Assembly: GCF_021109255.1 (NCBI RefSeq) | Contig: NZ_JAJODG010000003.1 | DNA: 64,000 bases | Source: Merdimmobilis hominis | Lineage (GTDB): Bacteria; Bacillota; Clostridia; Oscillospirales; Ruminococcaceae | Direction: 5' to 3' (one strand) | Shown: positions 27,138 to 35,531 of the stretch, piece by piece | Layout: each line of letters begins with the position of its first letter | Position numbering within the stretch: the first letter of the stretch is position 1 | Made by a program: the position numbers and the translations under genes | The notes under the pieces: generated by a model | What the model was told of the DNA's origin: nothing | Databases searched by the model: none | Seen by the model: only the letters and a program-made list of their open reading frames with translations

Positions 27138-27175
27138 TAGCCCCCAAATGAAAGAGGAGACCAAGGGCGGCCCCC

Positions 27176-27204
27176 TTGTTTCCCGCGGGCTTTTCCCGTA
27201 TAAT
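27176..27204 (+). promoter_or_regulatory. Promoter of the DUF3841-prmA-rsmE operon
   Basis: TTGTTT (27176-27181) and a perfect TATAAT (27199-27204) at 17 bp. Confidence 0.7.
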
Positions 27205-27238
27205 AGCGATAGAGCCTGCATGGGCTGGGGAGGACAGT

Positions 27239-27829
27239 ATGGAACAGATCAAAGTTTGGACCAAACAGCATAAAAACGTGTTGGAAGAGCTGAAGAAGAC
27301 CGGGCGCTACACCGCCAAACGGCAGTACATCGCCATGGATATGCAGGAGCATGCGGATCTGGTTCTGGAGGCTTACGACTGGCTGGTCAAGCATGGGCCG
27401 GACGCGGGCAACCGCCCGCCAGATGCGGATTACCCAGTGTGGGTCTCTTTTCAAAGCGAGGCGACCATGCTCCCCAGTGAAGGGACGGTCATCCTGGAGC
27501 TGGAGCTGGATCCTGCCATCATCACCCCTGTCAACATCGAAAAATGGGGGACCATCCTCAATTATTCGTATATCCCCAAGGACCCCCAGGACGCCAAGCG
27601 CCATCGGGCGCTCCTGGAGGAGTACGGGGTCAGCGACGCCAAAGCTTACATGTCCCAGTTTTACCCGGAGATCAAGCGGGAGATTGTGGACAGTTGGGAC
27701 CGGCTGTTTGACGACAGCATCATTTTGGGGAATAAAGCAAAATATGGGACTATCTGGGAGGTGAAATGGGAATGGGTGACCAGCGTGGCACAATACGGCT
27801 CTACACCTGTCAAACCGACGCGGTGCTAG
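27239..27829 (+). CDS. DUF3841 family protein
   Basis: A 196-residue soluble protein that I assign by recall to DUF3841, of unknown function. It contains KVWTKQHKNVLEELKKTGRY, a DMQEHADLVLEAYDWLVKHG helix and DYPVWVSFQSEATMLP. The end is IWEVKWEWVTS. GGGGAGGACAGT precedes the ATG. Its last 58 bases overlap the next gene, which is a paralogue. It lies between the dnaK/dnaJ genes and prmA/rsmE, which are adjacent in many Firmicutes. Confidence 0.7.
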   Translation: MEQIKVWTKQHKNVLEELKKTGRYTAKRQYIAMDMQEHADLVLEAYDWLVKHGPDAGNRPPDADYPVWVSFQSEATMLPSEGTVILELELDPAIITPVNIEKWGTILNYSYIPKDPQDAKRHRALLEEYGVSDAKAYMSQFYPEIKREIVDSWDRLFDDSIILGNKAKYGTIWEVKWEWVTSVAQYGSTPVKPTRC

Positions 27830-28347
27830 AGGCCATCCGGCGGGATGGCGTCTGCTTCTCCAAAGAGGAGTATGTCCGCCGCAAATACGAGGAAAGCGCC
27901 CCCATTTTTTTAACCGCCTACCGTTGGTTTGTAGGGGAGGCCCAGCGGTTTGTCCCCAAACCCCCAGGGGCCCAGTTCCCCTATTGGGCGTTTCAGGATT
28001 TGTACAGCATGGATCAAAGCGGCGGCCATGTCCTAGCCTTGGATGTCCCCCGGGAAGAGGCGGTCCTATTTGACTTATATGACTGGAATAAGATCGTCTG
28101 CCTCAAGTACCTGGGGGAGACAGAGAAGGAAGAAAAGGCATTCCACCAGATGCTGGCCCAGTGCGGCGCCAATGAAAACCAGGTGATGCTCACCGCCTTT
28201 TACCCTCAGTGGAAGCAGGAGATCTTAGAGAGTTGGGGGCGGCTTTTCCGCCACCACGAAAGGATCAAGGCTGGGGACAACACCAGTGTGGGAAGCGTCC
28301 AGGCCGGGCTGTGGCAGATCAAAGCGGAGTGGATCGCCCAGCGGTGA
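27772..28347 (+). CDS. DUF3841 family protein, second copy
   Basis: A 191-residue paralogue of the preceding protein, alignable along most of its length: IRLYTCQTDAVLEAIRRDGV, then AYRWFVGEAQRF, PPGAQFPYWAFQDLY and the closing LWQIKAEWIAQR. Sequence identity looks low, so the duplication is old. The ATG at 27772 has GGGAGGTG at normal spacing, whereas the ATG at 27766 is too close. The 58-base overlap with the upstream gene implies coupled translation. Function unknown. Confidence 0.7.
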   Translation: MGDQRGTIRLYTCQTDAVLEAIRRDGVCFSKEEYVRRKYEESAPIFLTAYRWFVGEAQRFVPKPPGAQFPYWAFQDLYSMDQSGGHVLALDVPREEAVLFDLYDWNKIVCLKYLGETEKEEKAFHQMLAQCGANENQVMLTAFYPQWKQEILESWGRLFRHHERIKAGDNTSVGSVQAGLWQIKAEWIAQR

Positions 28348-28407
28348 TCCTATTTGCAAAACAAGGACCGGCGGCTGCAGCCGCCGCAAGATAGAGGAGG
28401 CATCCCT

Positions 28408-29358
28408 ATGGATTGGACCGAAGTAAAAATCAACATCCCCACCCGTTGGGTGGATGGGGCGTCTGCCATCGCTCAGATGGTGGTCCCCTACGGCATTTAC
28501 ATCGAGGATTATTCCGATTTGGTCACCGAGGCGCCCAAAATCGCCCACATCGACCTGATCGATGAAGAGCTGCTCCAAAAGGATCGGGAGCATGCGGTGA
28601 TCCACATCTATATCAGCCCGGAGGAGAACCCCGCGGAAGCGGTCTCCTTCCTCCACGAGCGGCTGCAAAGCGAGGGAATCCCCCATGAGATCGACACCGA
28701 GAGCGTCCAAGAGGAAGCCTGGGCCACCGCCTGGAAAAAGTATTACCACCCCATCAAGCTGGGCCAGCACCTGGTCATCTGCCCTTCTTGGGAGGAGGTG
28801 GACTGCGCCCCCGACGAGGTGAAGATCACCCTGGACCCGGGCATGGCCTTCGGCACCGGCACCCACCACACCACCCAGCTCTGTTTGGAACAGCTGGAGG
28901 AAAATATCAAGCCTGGCTGTTCTATCCTGGACATGGGGTGCGGAAGCGGCATCCTCTCCATTGGGGGGATTCTGCTGGGCGCAGCCAATGCCACAGCCGT
29001 GGACATCGACCCGGTGGCAGTGCGCACCTGCCAGGAGAATGCGGCGGTAAATGGGGTCCATGCTGACCGGTACCGGGCCCTTTCCGGCGACCTGGTGCGG
29101 GACAAAAAGCTGCGGGAGGAGATCGGCTCTGGCTACGACATTATCACCGCCAACATTGTGGCGGATATCATCATCGCCCTGGCCCCCACCTTTGACGGCT
29201 TTTTAAAGGACGACGGGGTGCTGATCACCTCCGGCATCATCGCCGAGCGCCACCAGGATGTGGTGGAAGCTCTGGCAAAGGAGGGGTTCTACCCAGTGGA
29301 GACGGTGGAGCGCAAAGGCTGGGTGGCCATCACCTTAAAAAAAGCCGGGAAGGAGTAG
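28408..29358 (+). CDS. prmA: Ribosomal protein L11 methyltransferase
   Basis: SAM-dependent methyltransferase that trimethylates lysines of L11; 316 residues. The N-terminal substrate domain starts MDWTEVKINIPTRWVDGASA. The linker WKKYYHPIKLGQHLVICPSW and DPGMAFGTGTHHTTQLCL are diagnostic for PrmA. The SAM motif is DMGCGSGILSIGGI (about 175-188), and TANIVADII is the NP-like catalytic stretch. GAGGAGGCATCCCT precedes the ATG. It is separated by 4 bp from rsmE. Confidence 0.96.
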   Translation: MDWTEVKINIPTRWVDGASAIAQMVVPYGIYIEDYSDLVTEAPKIAHIDLIDEELLQKDREHAVIHIYISPEENPAEAVSFLHERLQSEGIPHEIDTESVQEEAWATAWKKYYHPIKLGQHLVICPSWEEVDCAPDEVKITLDPGMAFGTGTHHTTQLCLEQLEENIKPGCSILDMGCGSGILSIGGILLGAANATAVDIDPVAVRTCQENAAVNGVHADRYRALSGDLVRDKKLREEIGSGYDIITANIVADIIIALAPTFDGFLKDDGVLITSGIIAERHQDVVEALAKEGFYPVETVERKGWVAITLKKAGKE

Positions 29359-29362
29359 GCCT

Positions 29363-30085
29363 ATGCCCCGTTTTTTCAGCGAGGAAATTGAGGGGGATCG
29401 GGTGTTCCTCCGGGGGGAGGACGCCCGCCACATCCAAAAATCCCTGCGGATGCAGCTGGGAGACCCCCTCACCGTCTGCGATCTGGGGGGGACTGACCTC
29501 TCCTGCCGCATCGAGGAGTTTTCCCCTGACCTGGTGACGGCCGCCATTTTGGAGCGCCGCCCCAGCGAGGCAGAGCCCACCGTCCAGGTCCGGCTGTACC
29601 AGGCTCTCCCCAAGGGGGATAAGCTGGACTTGATTGTCCAGAAGGCGGTGGAGCTGGGGGTCCATGAGATCATCCCGGTGCTGACCAGCCGCTGTATCTC
29701 CCGCCCCGACGGCAAGAGCATGGAGAAAAAAATCCAGCGCCTTTCCCGCATCGCCCTGGAGGCCGCCAAACAATGCGGCCGGGGCATCGTCCCAAAGGTG
29801 GGGGCGCTGCGCAGCTGGGAAGCGGCTTTGTCCGAGATGGGGGAGGCTCCCCTTGCCATTCTCTTTTATGAGGAAGCCACCGCTCCCCTGCGGGAGATGC
29901 TGCAGGGGGCGCCGGAGCAGGTTTCCATCCTCATCGGGGCGGAAGGGGGCTTTTCCCGGGAGGAGGTGGAGGAGGCCAAAGCCAAGGGCCTGCTGGCCGC
30001 CAGTTTGGGCAAGCGGATTCTCCGGTGTGAGACCGCGCCTTTGGCCGCCCTTTCGGTGCTGATGTATGAAACAGGAAATCTATAG
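29363..30085 (+). CDS. rsmE: 16S rRNA (uracil-1498-N3)-methyltransferase
   Basis: SPOUT-family methyltransferase, 240 residues. The N-terminal PUA-like part has MPRFFSEEIEGDRVFLRGED and H-I-x-x-S/VLR-type HIQKSLRM. The trefoil-knot domain has VQKAVELGVHEIIPVLTSR and EQVSILIGAEGGFSREEVEEA. It lies directly behind prmA, a very common pairing. Its last 20 bases overlap the next gene. Confidence 0.95.
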   Translation: MPRFFSEEIEGDRVFLRGEDARHIQKSLRMQLGDPLTVCDLGGTDLSCRIEEFSPDLVTAAILERRPSEAEPTVQVRLYQALPKGDKLDLIVQKAVELGVHEIIPVLTSRCISRPDGKSMEKKIQRLSRIALEAAKQCGRGIVPKVGALRSWEAALSEMGEAPLAILFYEEATAPLREMLQGAPEQVSILIGAEGGFSREEVEEAKAKGLLAASLGKRILRCETAPLAALSVLMYETGNL

Positions 30086-30623
30086 CCCCCCCAACGAGGG
30101 GGAACGGTACCAAAACCCCTGGTGGCTCCCCATTCTGGCGGTGTTTTTAGCGGCCAGCGCCCTGCTGCTGGGGCGGTTTCTGGCCGACCATTATGTAAAA
30201 CCGGCCCTCCCCAAGGAGAGTGTCTTGGCGGCTCAGCTCCAATCGGAGGAGGGGCAAGACCTGTTGCAGCTGGCCTCCGATCGAAACACTTATACCTTGC
30301 TCCTCTACTTTGTCAGCGGGGAGATCCAGGCCGCCTTTGACAAGGGTTATATCCCCGGCCCGGAAGATCTGCGGGTCTTCGTCGCCTCCGCAGGCCTCGC
30401 CCACCAAAATGGGGTTTCCATAGAGGCGGTAGAAGTGGGGGAGGAGGGGATTGCCCTCACGGGGACGGCGCCCGGCTCAGAAGAGGCTGACGCCTTTCTG
30501 CTGGGGCTGCAAAGCCAGGGCTTTTTGGCCTCCTATCAGTCCACCGATCCGGGGGAGGCGTTCCGGTTCACCGTTTTTCTCTCCCTGCCCCAGCTGGAGG
30601 AAGCCCATCTTTTTGTCCGGTGA
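30066..30623 (+). CDS. Hypothetical membrane-anchored protein
   Basis: A 185-residue protein I do not recognise. A single hydrophobic segment (about residues 20-40, WWLPILAVFLAASALLLGRF) anchors an extracytoplasmic domain of about 140 residues. There is no lipobox. It overlaps rsmE by 20 bases, so it is probably coupled to it. A ribosome site is not obvious inside rsmE. It is followed by a response regulator gene. Confidence 0.65.
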   Translation: MKQEIYSPPNEGERYQNPWWLPILAVFLAASALLLGRFLADHYVKPALPKESVLAAQLQSEEGQDLLQLASDRNTYTLLLYFVSGEIQAAFDKGYIPGPEDLRVFVASAGLAHQNGVSIEAVEVGEEGIALTGTAPGSEEADAFLLGLQSQGFLASYQSTDPGEAFRFTVFLSLPQLEEAHLFVR

Positions 30624-30696
30624 GGGAGAAGGGGGCTTTTTTGGATAGGACCCTATGGAATACGGCCGCGCGGGCGGCGGAATCGAGGCGCTAGCA

Positions 30697-31395
30697 ATGG
30701 CAAAACTCATCTACATCACAGAGGACGACGACAATATCCGGGAGCTGCTGCGCTGCACCCTGGAATCCTATGGGTACCGGGTCCAGTGCTTTGACGGCGC
30801 CGCCGGGATGTTTGACGCCATCCGCGGGGAGCTTCCTGACCTGATCCTCTTGGACATCATGATGCCTGGCATGGACGGAATGGAGGCGCTGCGCATCCTC
30901 AAAAACGACCAGAGGACTGGGCCGGTGCCGGTGATCATGCTCACCGCCAAATCCGGGGAGGTAGACAAGGTCACCGGCCTGGACCTGGGGGCGGATGACT
31001 ACATCACCAAGCCCTTTGGCCTGCTGGAGCTGACTGCCAGGGTGCGGGCCGCCCTGCGCCGCAATCCTTCGGGGGGCGGAAAGGGGGAAAACATTCTCAC
31101 TGCGGCGGATATCACCTTAAATGTGGACAGCCATGAGGTGTTCCGGGATGGCACTCCCCTGGAGCTGACCCTCAAAGAATTTGAACTGCTTAAGCTCCTC
31201 ATCCTCAACAGCAACCGGGTGGTCCCCCGGGAGAACCTGCTGGGGGAGATTTGGGGCTACGACTACATGGGGGAGACCCGTACCCTAGACATGCACATCA
31301 AAACCTTGCGGGCCAAGTTGGGGGACGATGCGGACAACCCCCGGTACATCAAAACGGTGCGGTCGGTGGGGTATAAATTCATCGCCAAACCCTAG
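30697..31395 (+). CDS. OmpR-family response regulator, no adjacent kinase
   Basis: A 232-residue regulator. The receiver (about 1-120) has EDDDN at residues 8-12, phosphoacceptor Asp53 in LILLDIMMPGMDG, and DDYITKPFGLLEL. The C-terminal winged helix contains EFELLKLLILNSNRVV and ends in HIKTLRAKLGDDADN, then SVGYKF. GAGGCGCTAGCA precedes ATG 30697; an upstream in-frame ATG at 30655 is less likely. No kinase gene follows; a terminator does. Confidence 0.9.
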   Translation: MAKLIYITEDDDNIRELLRCTLESYGYRVQCFDGAAGMFDAIRGELPDLILLDIMMPGMDGMEALRILKNDQRTGPVPVIMLTAKSGEVDKVTGLDLGADDYITKPFGLLELTARVRAALRRNPSGGGKGENILTAADITLNVDSHEVFRDGTPLELTLKEFELLKLLILNSNRVVPRENLLGEIWGYDYMGETRTLDMHIKTLRAKLGDDADNPRYIKTVRSVGYKFIAKP

Positions 31396-31501
31396 CGGGA
31401 CAAGGGGAGCCGCTGTGGAAAGCCGCCCTCTTGCCCCACAAGAATGGCCGGAAGCCCGGGAATTTCCTTTGCCAGGGGAGTTCACGCTGTTTTCCGATAT
31501 T

Positions 31502-31533
31502 AAAAAAGCATCCCTGCCAAGGGATGCTTTTTC
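31502..31533. terminator. Bidirectional terminator between the response regulator and spoIID
   Basis: AAAAAAGCATCCCT and AGGGATGCTTTTT with a GCCA loop. Confidence 0.9.
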
Positions 31534-31537
31534 CGTT

Positions 31538-32584
31538 CTATGGCTGTTCCTCGCTTTGGGCGGCGGAGAGTTTGGCCCCGGTGAAGTAATGGGTCAAAAT
31601 CTCGTCAAAGGTGGCCCCTTGGCGGGCCATATAATCTGCCCCGTATTGGGAGAGGCCCACCCCGTGGCCGTACCCTTCCACCTGGAAGGCAAAGGTCCCG
31701 TTTTGGAAAGACACGGTGAAATCGGAGGATTTGAGGCCCAGCACCTGGCGGACTTCCTTGCCGTGGAGGATTTGGTCCCCCACCTGGATTTGTGTCACAT
31801 AGCCGGAGTCGGAGCGTTCCTTCACCACAAACCAATCCTCCTGGCTGGCGGGGAAAGTGAGGCTGGGGTAAGCGGTGGAAAATAGAGCCCGCACCTCCTT
31901 GGGGGTAAAGGTTTCGGTGGTGGCAAAATCCGGGGCCAACAGGTCCCCTTCGCTCTCCACCGGAACGAGATAGGGCACTGAGGCGGACCAGACGTTGACG
32001 GCATCCTCTGTCTCCCCGTTGGAGGTGGAGTGGTATGCCGCCAGAATGGGCTGGCCGTCGTAGGTGAGGACATACCCCAGGGTGGAATCCGCCGCTTCAC
32101 AGATCTTGGACCAATAGAGCTCAAACTGATCGCCATACCGTTCCCGGGCCATCTCCTCGGTCATATAGCCCTTGCCGTGGTCAGGGTCGGCGGAGAAGTC
32201 CGCATTTTGAATCACCGGATCGGGGGAGAGGCGGGAGAGGTTCTGCCGGTAGAGGGCATAGGTGTGGGCGGCCACCGCCTGGGCTTTGAGGGCCTCCAGG
32301 TGAAAGGAAGGGGGCATCTCCGCCGCAACTGCCCCCCGGACATAATCCTGCACCGACACCGTCTCCACCTTGCTGGTGGCGGTGTTGTAGATGGCAAAGC
32401 TCTCGGCGTCGGCCACTGGGCGGGTGGTGGTAACCGGGGCGCTGGAGGCCTCCCCCTGTACTTCCTGGGTGATATGGGAGGGGGACTCCACCGGTCGGCT
32501 AACCGGTGGAGAGCGCAGCACCGAAAGGGGGATGAGCACCACAAGCAGGATAAAGGCCAGAAGAAAGGCGAGTCCGATGCGCAT
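31538..32584 (-). CDS. spoIID: Stage II sporulation protein D
   Basis: Lytic transglycosylase of the engulfment complex, 348 residues. One membrane anchor lies near the N-terminus (LAFLLAFILLVVLIPLSVL). The SpoIID domain contains VQDYVRGAVAAEMPPSFHLEALKAQAVAAHTY (given here only as the region starting near residue 75), YHSTSNGETEDAVNVW and GYGHGVGLSQYGADYMA near the C-terminus. It cleaves glycan strands with SpoIIM and SpoIIP in the mother cell. The ATG at 32584 is 8 bases behind AAGGAGG; the in-frame TTG at 32590 is too close. No sigma-E promoter could be called. Confidence 0.95.
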   Translation of the reverse strand: MRIGLAFLLAFILLVVLIPLSVLRSPPVSRPVESPSHITQEVQGEASSAPVTTTRPVADAESFAIYNTATSKVETVSVQDYVRGAVAAEMPPSFHLEALKAQAVAAHTYALYRQNLSRLSPDPVIQNADFSADPDHGKGYMTEEMARERYGDQFELYWSKICEAADSTLGYVLTYDGQPILAAYHSTSNGETEDAVNVWSASVPYLVPVESEGDLLAPDFATTETFTPKEVRALFSTAYPSLTFPASQEDWFVVKERSDSGYVTQIQVGDQILHGKEVRQVLGLKSSDFTVSFQNGTFAFQVEGYGHGVGLSQYGADYMARQGATFDEILTHYFTGAKLSAAQSEEQP

Positions 32585-32692
32585 CGGCAAAACCTCCTTA
32601 TCTCAAAATTGACTTTTTACATAATTTGGAGTAAAATTGCGTTACTAATTGGGGTTTTATGTCCGCTTTGTCGTGGGAAAGGGGGAGAAAAG

Positions 32693-33526
32693 ATGCTGTT
32701 TTATGGGGTTATCACCTTTTTATGTGCGGTGCTCTGCATCCCTTTGCGGATTTACATGGAGCTCCAGTGCATCGACCCCTTTACCGGGTTTTATGAAGGG
32801 GGCACGGCCCTGCGGTGGTTGTATGTCCTCCTGGTGGGGGCGGCCATCCTCTGTCTGCTGCTTCCCAAAAGGGAGAGCCGCCGAAATGTAAAGCCTGTAT
32901 CGGGCCGTATCTGCCTGCTGCCCGCTGGAATATTGTTGGCCCTCTCGGCTGCGGCCAGCGCCTGGAGTACTTTGGGCCAGCTTCTGGTTCAGGTATGGAA
33001 CAAAACAGGGGCCAGCCTGTTGATAGGTACCGTGGTGTGCCTGGTGGCTGCGGCGGTGAGTTCCTTGGTTTTTGGAGGCTTGTTTTTCTTCGGCAGAAGT
33101 CGGCAGAACGGATTCCAGCCGCTGCTTCTCCTGGCCCCTGTGCTGTGGATTCTTCAGCTGCTGATCCAGAGGTTTTCCCAGTTTACAGCGCTCTCCTCCA
33201 TCTCGGATCAAAAGATTTTTGTGGCCTTTTTAGTGTTTTCCTGCCTATTCCTGTTGTTCCACGCCCGGGCTGTGGGCGGGGTGGACCCGGATCGGGGACG
33301 GCGCTGGTCGGTCCCCCTGGGCTATGGGGTGTTCCTGCTGGGCGCTCCTCTGGCGGCGGGGATTGCCGCAGTCCGGTTTGCGGGCATTGGGGCATACCCC
33401 ACCTTGAGCGATGTTGATCTCCTGTTGGTTGCCAGTATGGCCTTGTACGCCCTTGTCTATAGTTATACCGTAAGCCGGGAGCAGTATTTAGTCGAACAGT
33501 CGGGGCGGATGCTCCACAGGGAGTAA
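32693..33526 (+). CDS. Hypothetical polytopic membrane protein
   Basis: A 277-residue protein with about seven hydrophobic segments, beginning MLFYGVITFLCAVLCIPLRI. No family is recognised. GGGGGAGAAAAG precedes the ATG. It is divergent from spoIID with a 108-base gap and convergent with the dehydrogenase gene. The frame is open far upstream, but that part is antisense to spoIID. Confidence 0.7.
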   Translation: MLFYGVITFLCAVLCIPLRIYMELQCIDPFTGFYEGGTALRWLYVLLVGAAILCLLLPKRESRRNVKPVSGRICLLPAGILLALSAAASAWSTLGQLLVQVWNKTGASLLIGTVVCLVAAAVSSLVFGGLFFFGRSRQNGFQPLLLLAPVLWILQLLIQRFSQFTALSSISDQKIFVAFLVFSCLFLLFHARAVGGVDPDRGRRWSVPLGYGVFLLGAPLAAGIAAVRFAGIGAYPTLSDVDLLLVASMALYALVYSYTVSREQYLVEQSGRMLHRE

Positions 33527-33572
33527 AAGGGCGCCTTTTTCGCCCTGTGGCTGACGGGCGGCACAACTGCAT

Positions 33573-33606
33573 AAAAAGGACGGCCCCATAGGGAGCCGTC
33601 CTTCTT
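33573..33606. terminator. Terminator between convergent genes
   Basis: AAAAAGGACGGC and GCCGTCCTT around CCCATAGGGA. Works for both flanking genes, better for the minus strand, which has T5 after the stem. Confidence 0.75.
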
Positions 33607-33629
33607 GATTATTTCGATCAGGCTTTGGT

Positions 33630-34427
33630 TTAGGTTCTGTTGGCCCAGTCCACCATGTCGCCATAAACCGGAGTAGGCAGGCCGAAGCCACCGCTGACCG
33701 CCATGATCTGGCCGGTGGTAAAGGCGGATTCGTCCGAGGCAAAGTAGACCACAGCTGCGGCGATCTCCTCTGGTTTGCCCATCCGGGGGATAGGGGTGTG
33801 CTTCATAAACATGGCGTTGAACTCGGGGCTCATATTGCCAGAAACCGCTTCGGTGGCAGTCATGCCGGGGAGCACGGCGTTGCAGCGGATGCCACTGCGG
33901 GCCCCCTGGACGGCCAAGTTCTCGGTGATATAGTTGATGGCGTTTTTGCTGATACCGTAGGCAATGCGGGCCAAATCCGGGTACAGGCCGCCAATGGAGG
34001 AGATATTGACGATGCTGCCGCCCCCGTTTTTCTTCATCACTGGGATGACCCTTTGGGTGCTGAGGTAGACACTGGCCAGGTTAGTCCGCAGGATACCCAT
34101 AAACACTTCAAAGTCGGTGTGTTCCACATCGAAGTCGTGTTTGGGGTCTCCGGTGCCGAAGTTGTTGACCAACACATCCACCCGGCCTTCTTTTTCCACC
34201 ACTTCATCCACCATGGTGGCATAGCTCTCCTCCCGGTAGGCGTCGTTGAAGACCGCCCGCACCCGGTGGCCTTCCAGGCACAGTTCTTTGGCCTGGGCCT
34301 CGGCCTTTTCCAAGTTGCGGGCCGCCATGTAGACGACGGCGCCCTCTTTGGCGCAGGCTTTGACAATCTCCCAGCCGATGCCGCGGGTGGAGGCGGTGAC
34401 CAGTACCACTTTATTTTGCAATCTCAT
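33630..34427 (-). CDS. SDR oxidoreductase, 7-alpha-hydroxysteroid dehydrogenase-like
   Basis: Short-chain dehydrogenase/reductase, 265 residues. The cofactor motif is TASTRGIGWE (about residues 11-20), with AARN after beta-2 favouring NADP. NNFGTG replaces the usual NNAG. The catalytic Ser lies in VNISSIGG and the pair YxxxK in YGISKNAI. From memory it resembles clostridial 7-alpha-HSDH (for example C. absonum): VTxSTRGIG, ALVYLAAR, GGGSIVNIS, IRCNAVLPG and a GGF-TP-Y tail. This suggests bile-acid 7-hydroxyl oxidation. The ATG at 34427 follows AAGGAGTGTAACCGA; the longer frame is not credible. Confidence 0.75.
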   Translation of the reverse strand: MRLQNKVVLVTASTRGIGWEIVKACAKEGAVVYMAARNLEKAEAQAKELCLEGHRVRAVFNDAYREESYATMVDEVVEKEGRVDVLVNNFGTGDPKHDFDVEHTDFEVFMGILRTNLASVYLSTQRVIPVMKKNGGGSIVNISSIGGLYPDLARIAYGISKNAINYITENLAVQGARSGIRCNAVLPGMTATEAVSGNMSPEFNAMFMKHTPIPRMGKPEEIAAAVVYFASDESAFTTGQIMAVSGGFGLPTPVYGDMVDWANRT

Positions 34428-34539
34428 TCGGTTACACTCCTTGTTGATCATTTCGTTACTAAGATGTCCCAAATCCCACCGTTTAGTAGGGCAAAGGAAT
34501 AAAAATAAGCGGGGCCCTTTTGGGGCAGCGGTATAAAAA

Positions 34540-34571
34540 TTGGCGGGGAGGAACGCGTTCCTTCCCGCCGG
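34540..34571 (-). terminator. Terminator of the hypothetical gene at 34582
   Basis: Read on the minus strand: GGCGGGAAGGAAC, a CG turn, GTTCCTCCCCGCC with one mismatch, then AATTTTTATA. Confidence 0.75.
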
Positions 34572-34581
34572 TGGGTTGATA

Positions 34582-35298
34582 TTAGAATACAAGCATCATG
34601 GGAACATTGTGCTCCATGCAGAAATTGCTCAAGGCATAGTAGACAGAGTAGGCTTGTTTGGCCCGCTCCTCCAGGATGCTGGCATCTTTGTAGGTCTCTT
34701 TCCAGGAGAGGATCTCCTCAGGTGTGGCCTTCCAGCAAGCTTCGTTGAGCTCCAGGAGCTGCTCGTGCTGCCGCAGGCTGGATGCCATGGGGATCACCTT
34801 GCCGCTGGGGCACTGGGCGGTGAAGGTAAAGGGCACATCCACCGGCAAAGAGAGCTGGGGCCCGGTGATGATGGCCGAATAATGGGGTTTGTAATCTTTT
34901 TCGTCCACATACTTGCGGTACACCGGCTCCTTTGTCCAGTCCCAATCCTCGCCCAGGCGATGCAGGGGGGCTTTGCGGCCCATTTCCACATGGAGGGCCC
35001 AGATGATGAGGGCGCCGAAATTCTCCCAGGAGAGGCGGTCGGTGGCGTAGTCGCCATTCAGGTCCTCGGCCCAATCAACCGGGCAGTTGTGGTGGGCCTG
35101 GATCTGGCCGGTGATGTACTCTTTCCACTGGAGCACCACTTCGCCAGTCTCCTCGGCGCTGATGGGCAGGTTGCACAGTTCGGTCATCCGCTCGCCCTCG
35201 ATGCCGGGTTCTTTGCCTTTGGTTTTCTGCTCCTCAATATTGCACCAGTTATGGGCATAATAACGGCCCAAAGAGCCGCAGTAAATATCAAGTGCCAT
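34582..35298 (-). CDS. Hypothetical protein, 238 residues
   Basis: A soluble protein rich in Trp and charged residues, with no signal peptide or membrane segment and no family I recognise. Notable stretches are HNCPVDWAEDLNGDYATD, HVEMGRKAPLHRLGEDWDW and a C-terminal LSNFCMEHNVPMMLVF. It has a strong ribosome site (GCGGAGGATTATT) and its own terminator, so it is a real gene. It lies upstream of the steroid-dehydrogenase-like gene on the same strand but ends with a terminator, so a link is not shown. Confidence 0.7.
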   Translation of the reverse strand: MALDIYCGSLGRYYAHNWCNIEEQKTKGKEPGIEGERMTELCNLPISAEETGEVVLQWKEYITGQIQAHHNCPVDWAEDLNGDYATDRLSWENFGALIIWALHVEMGRKAPLHRLGEDWDWTKEPVYRKYVDEKDYKPHYSAIITGPQLSLPVDVPFTFTAQCPSGKVIPMASSLRQHEQLLELNEACWKATPEEILSWKETYKDASILEERAKQAYSVYYALSNFCMEHNVPMMLVF

Positions 35299-35444
35299 AA
35301 TAATCCTCCGCTATCTTTTAAAATCATTGACTTTTTTCAAAATTGAGCCATACTAACAGTATAAAGTTTCTCGGGGAAAAAAGCAATCTTTCTGCTACAT
35401 TTTACAAACCAGACACGAAAATCCGTTTTTCTATAGTTTCGCGC

Positions 35445-35473
35445 TTTACAATGTTAAATTCATTTGATACAAT
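35445..35473 (+). promoter_or_regulatory. Promoter of the aminotransferase-trpS unit
   Basis: TTTACA (35445-35450) and TACAAT (35468-35473), spacing 17 bp. Confidence 0.65.
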
Positions 35474-35531
35474 GGTCGCGGAACAAAATCGCTGGGGAAA
35501 AGCCACCCATCGTTAGAAAGAGGTGTTTTGC

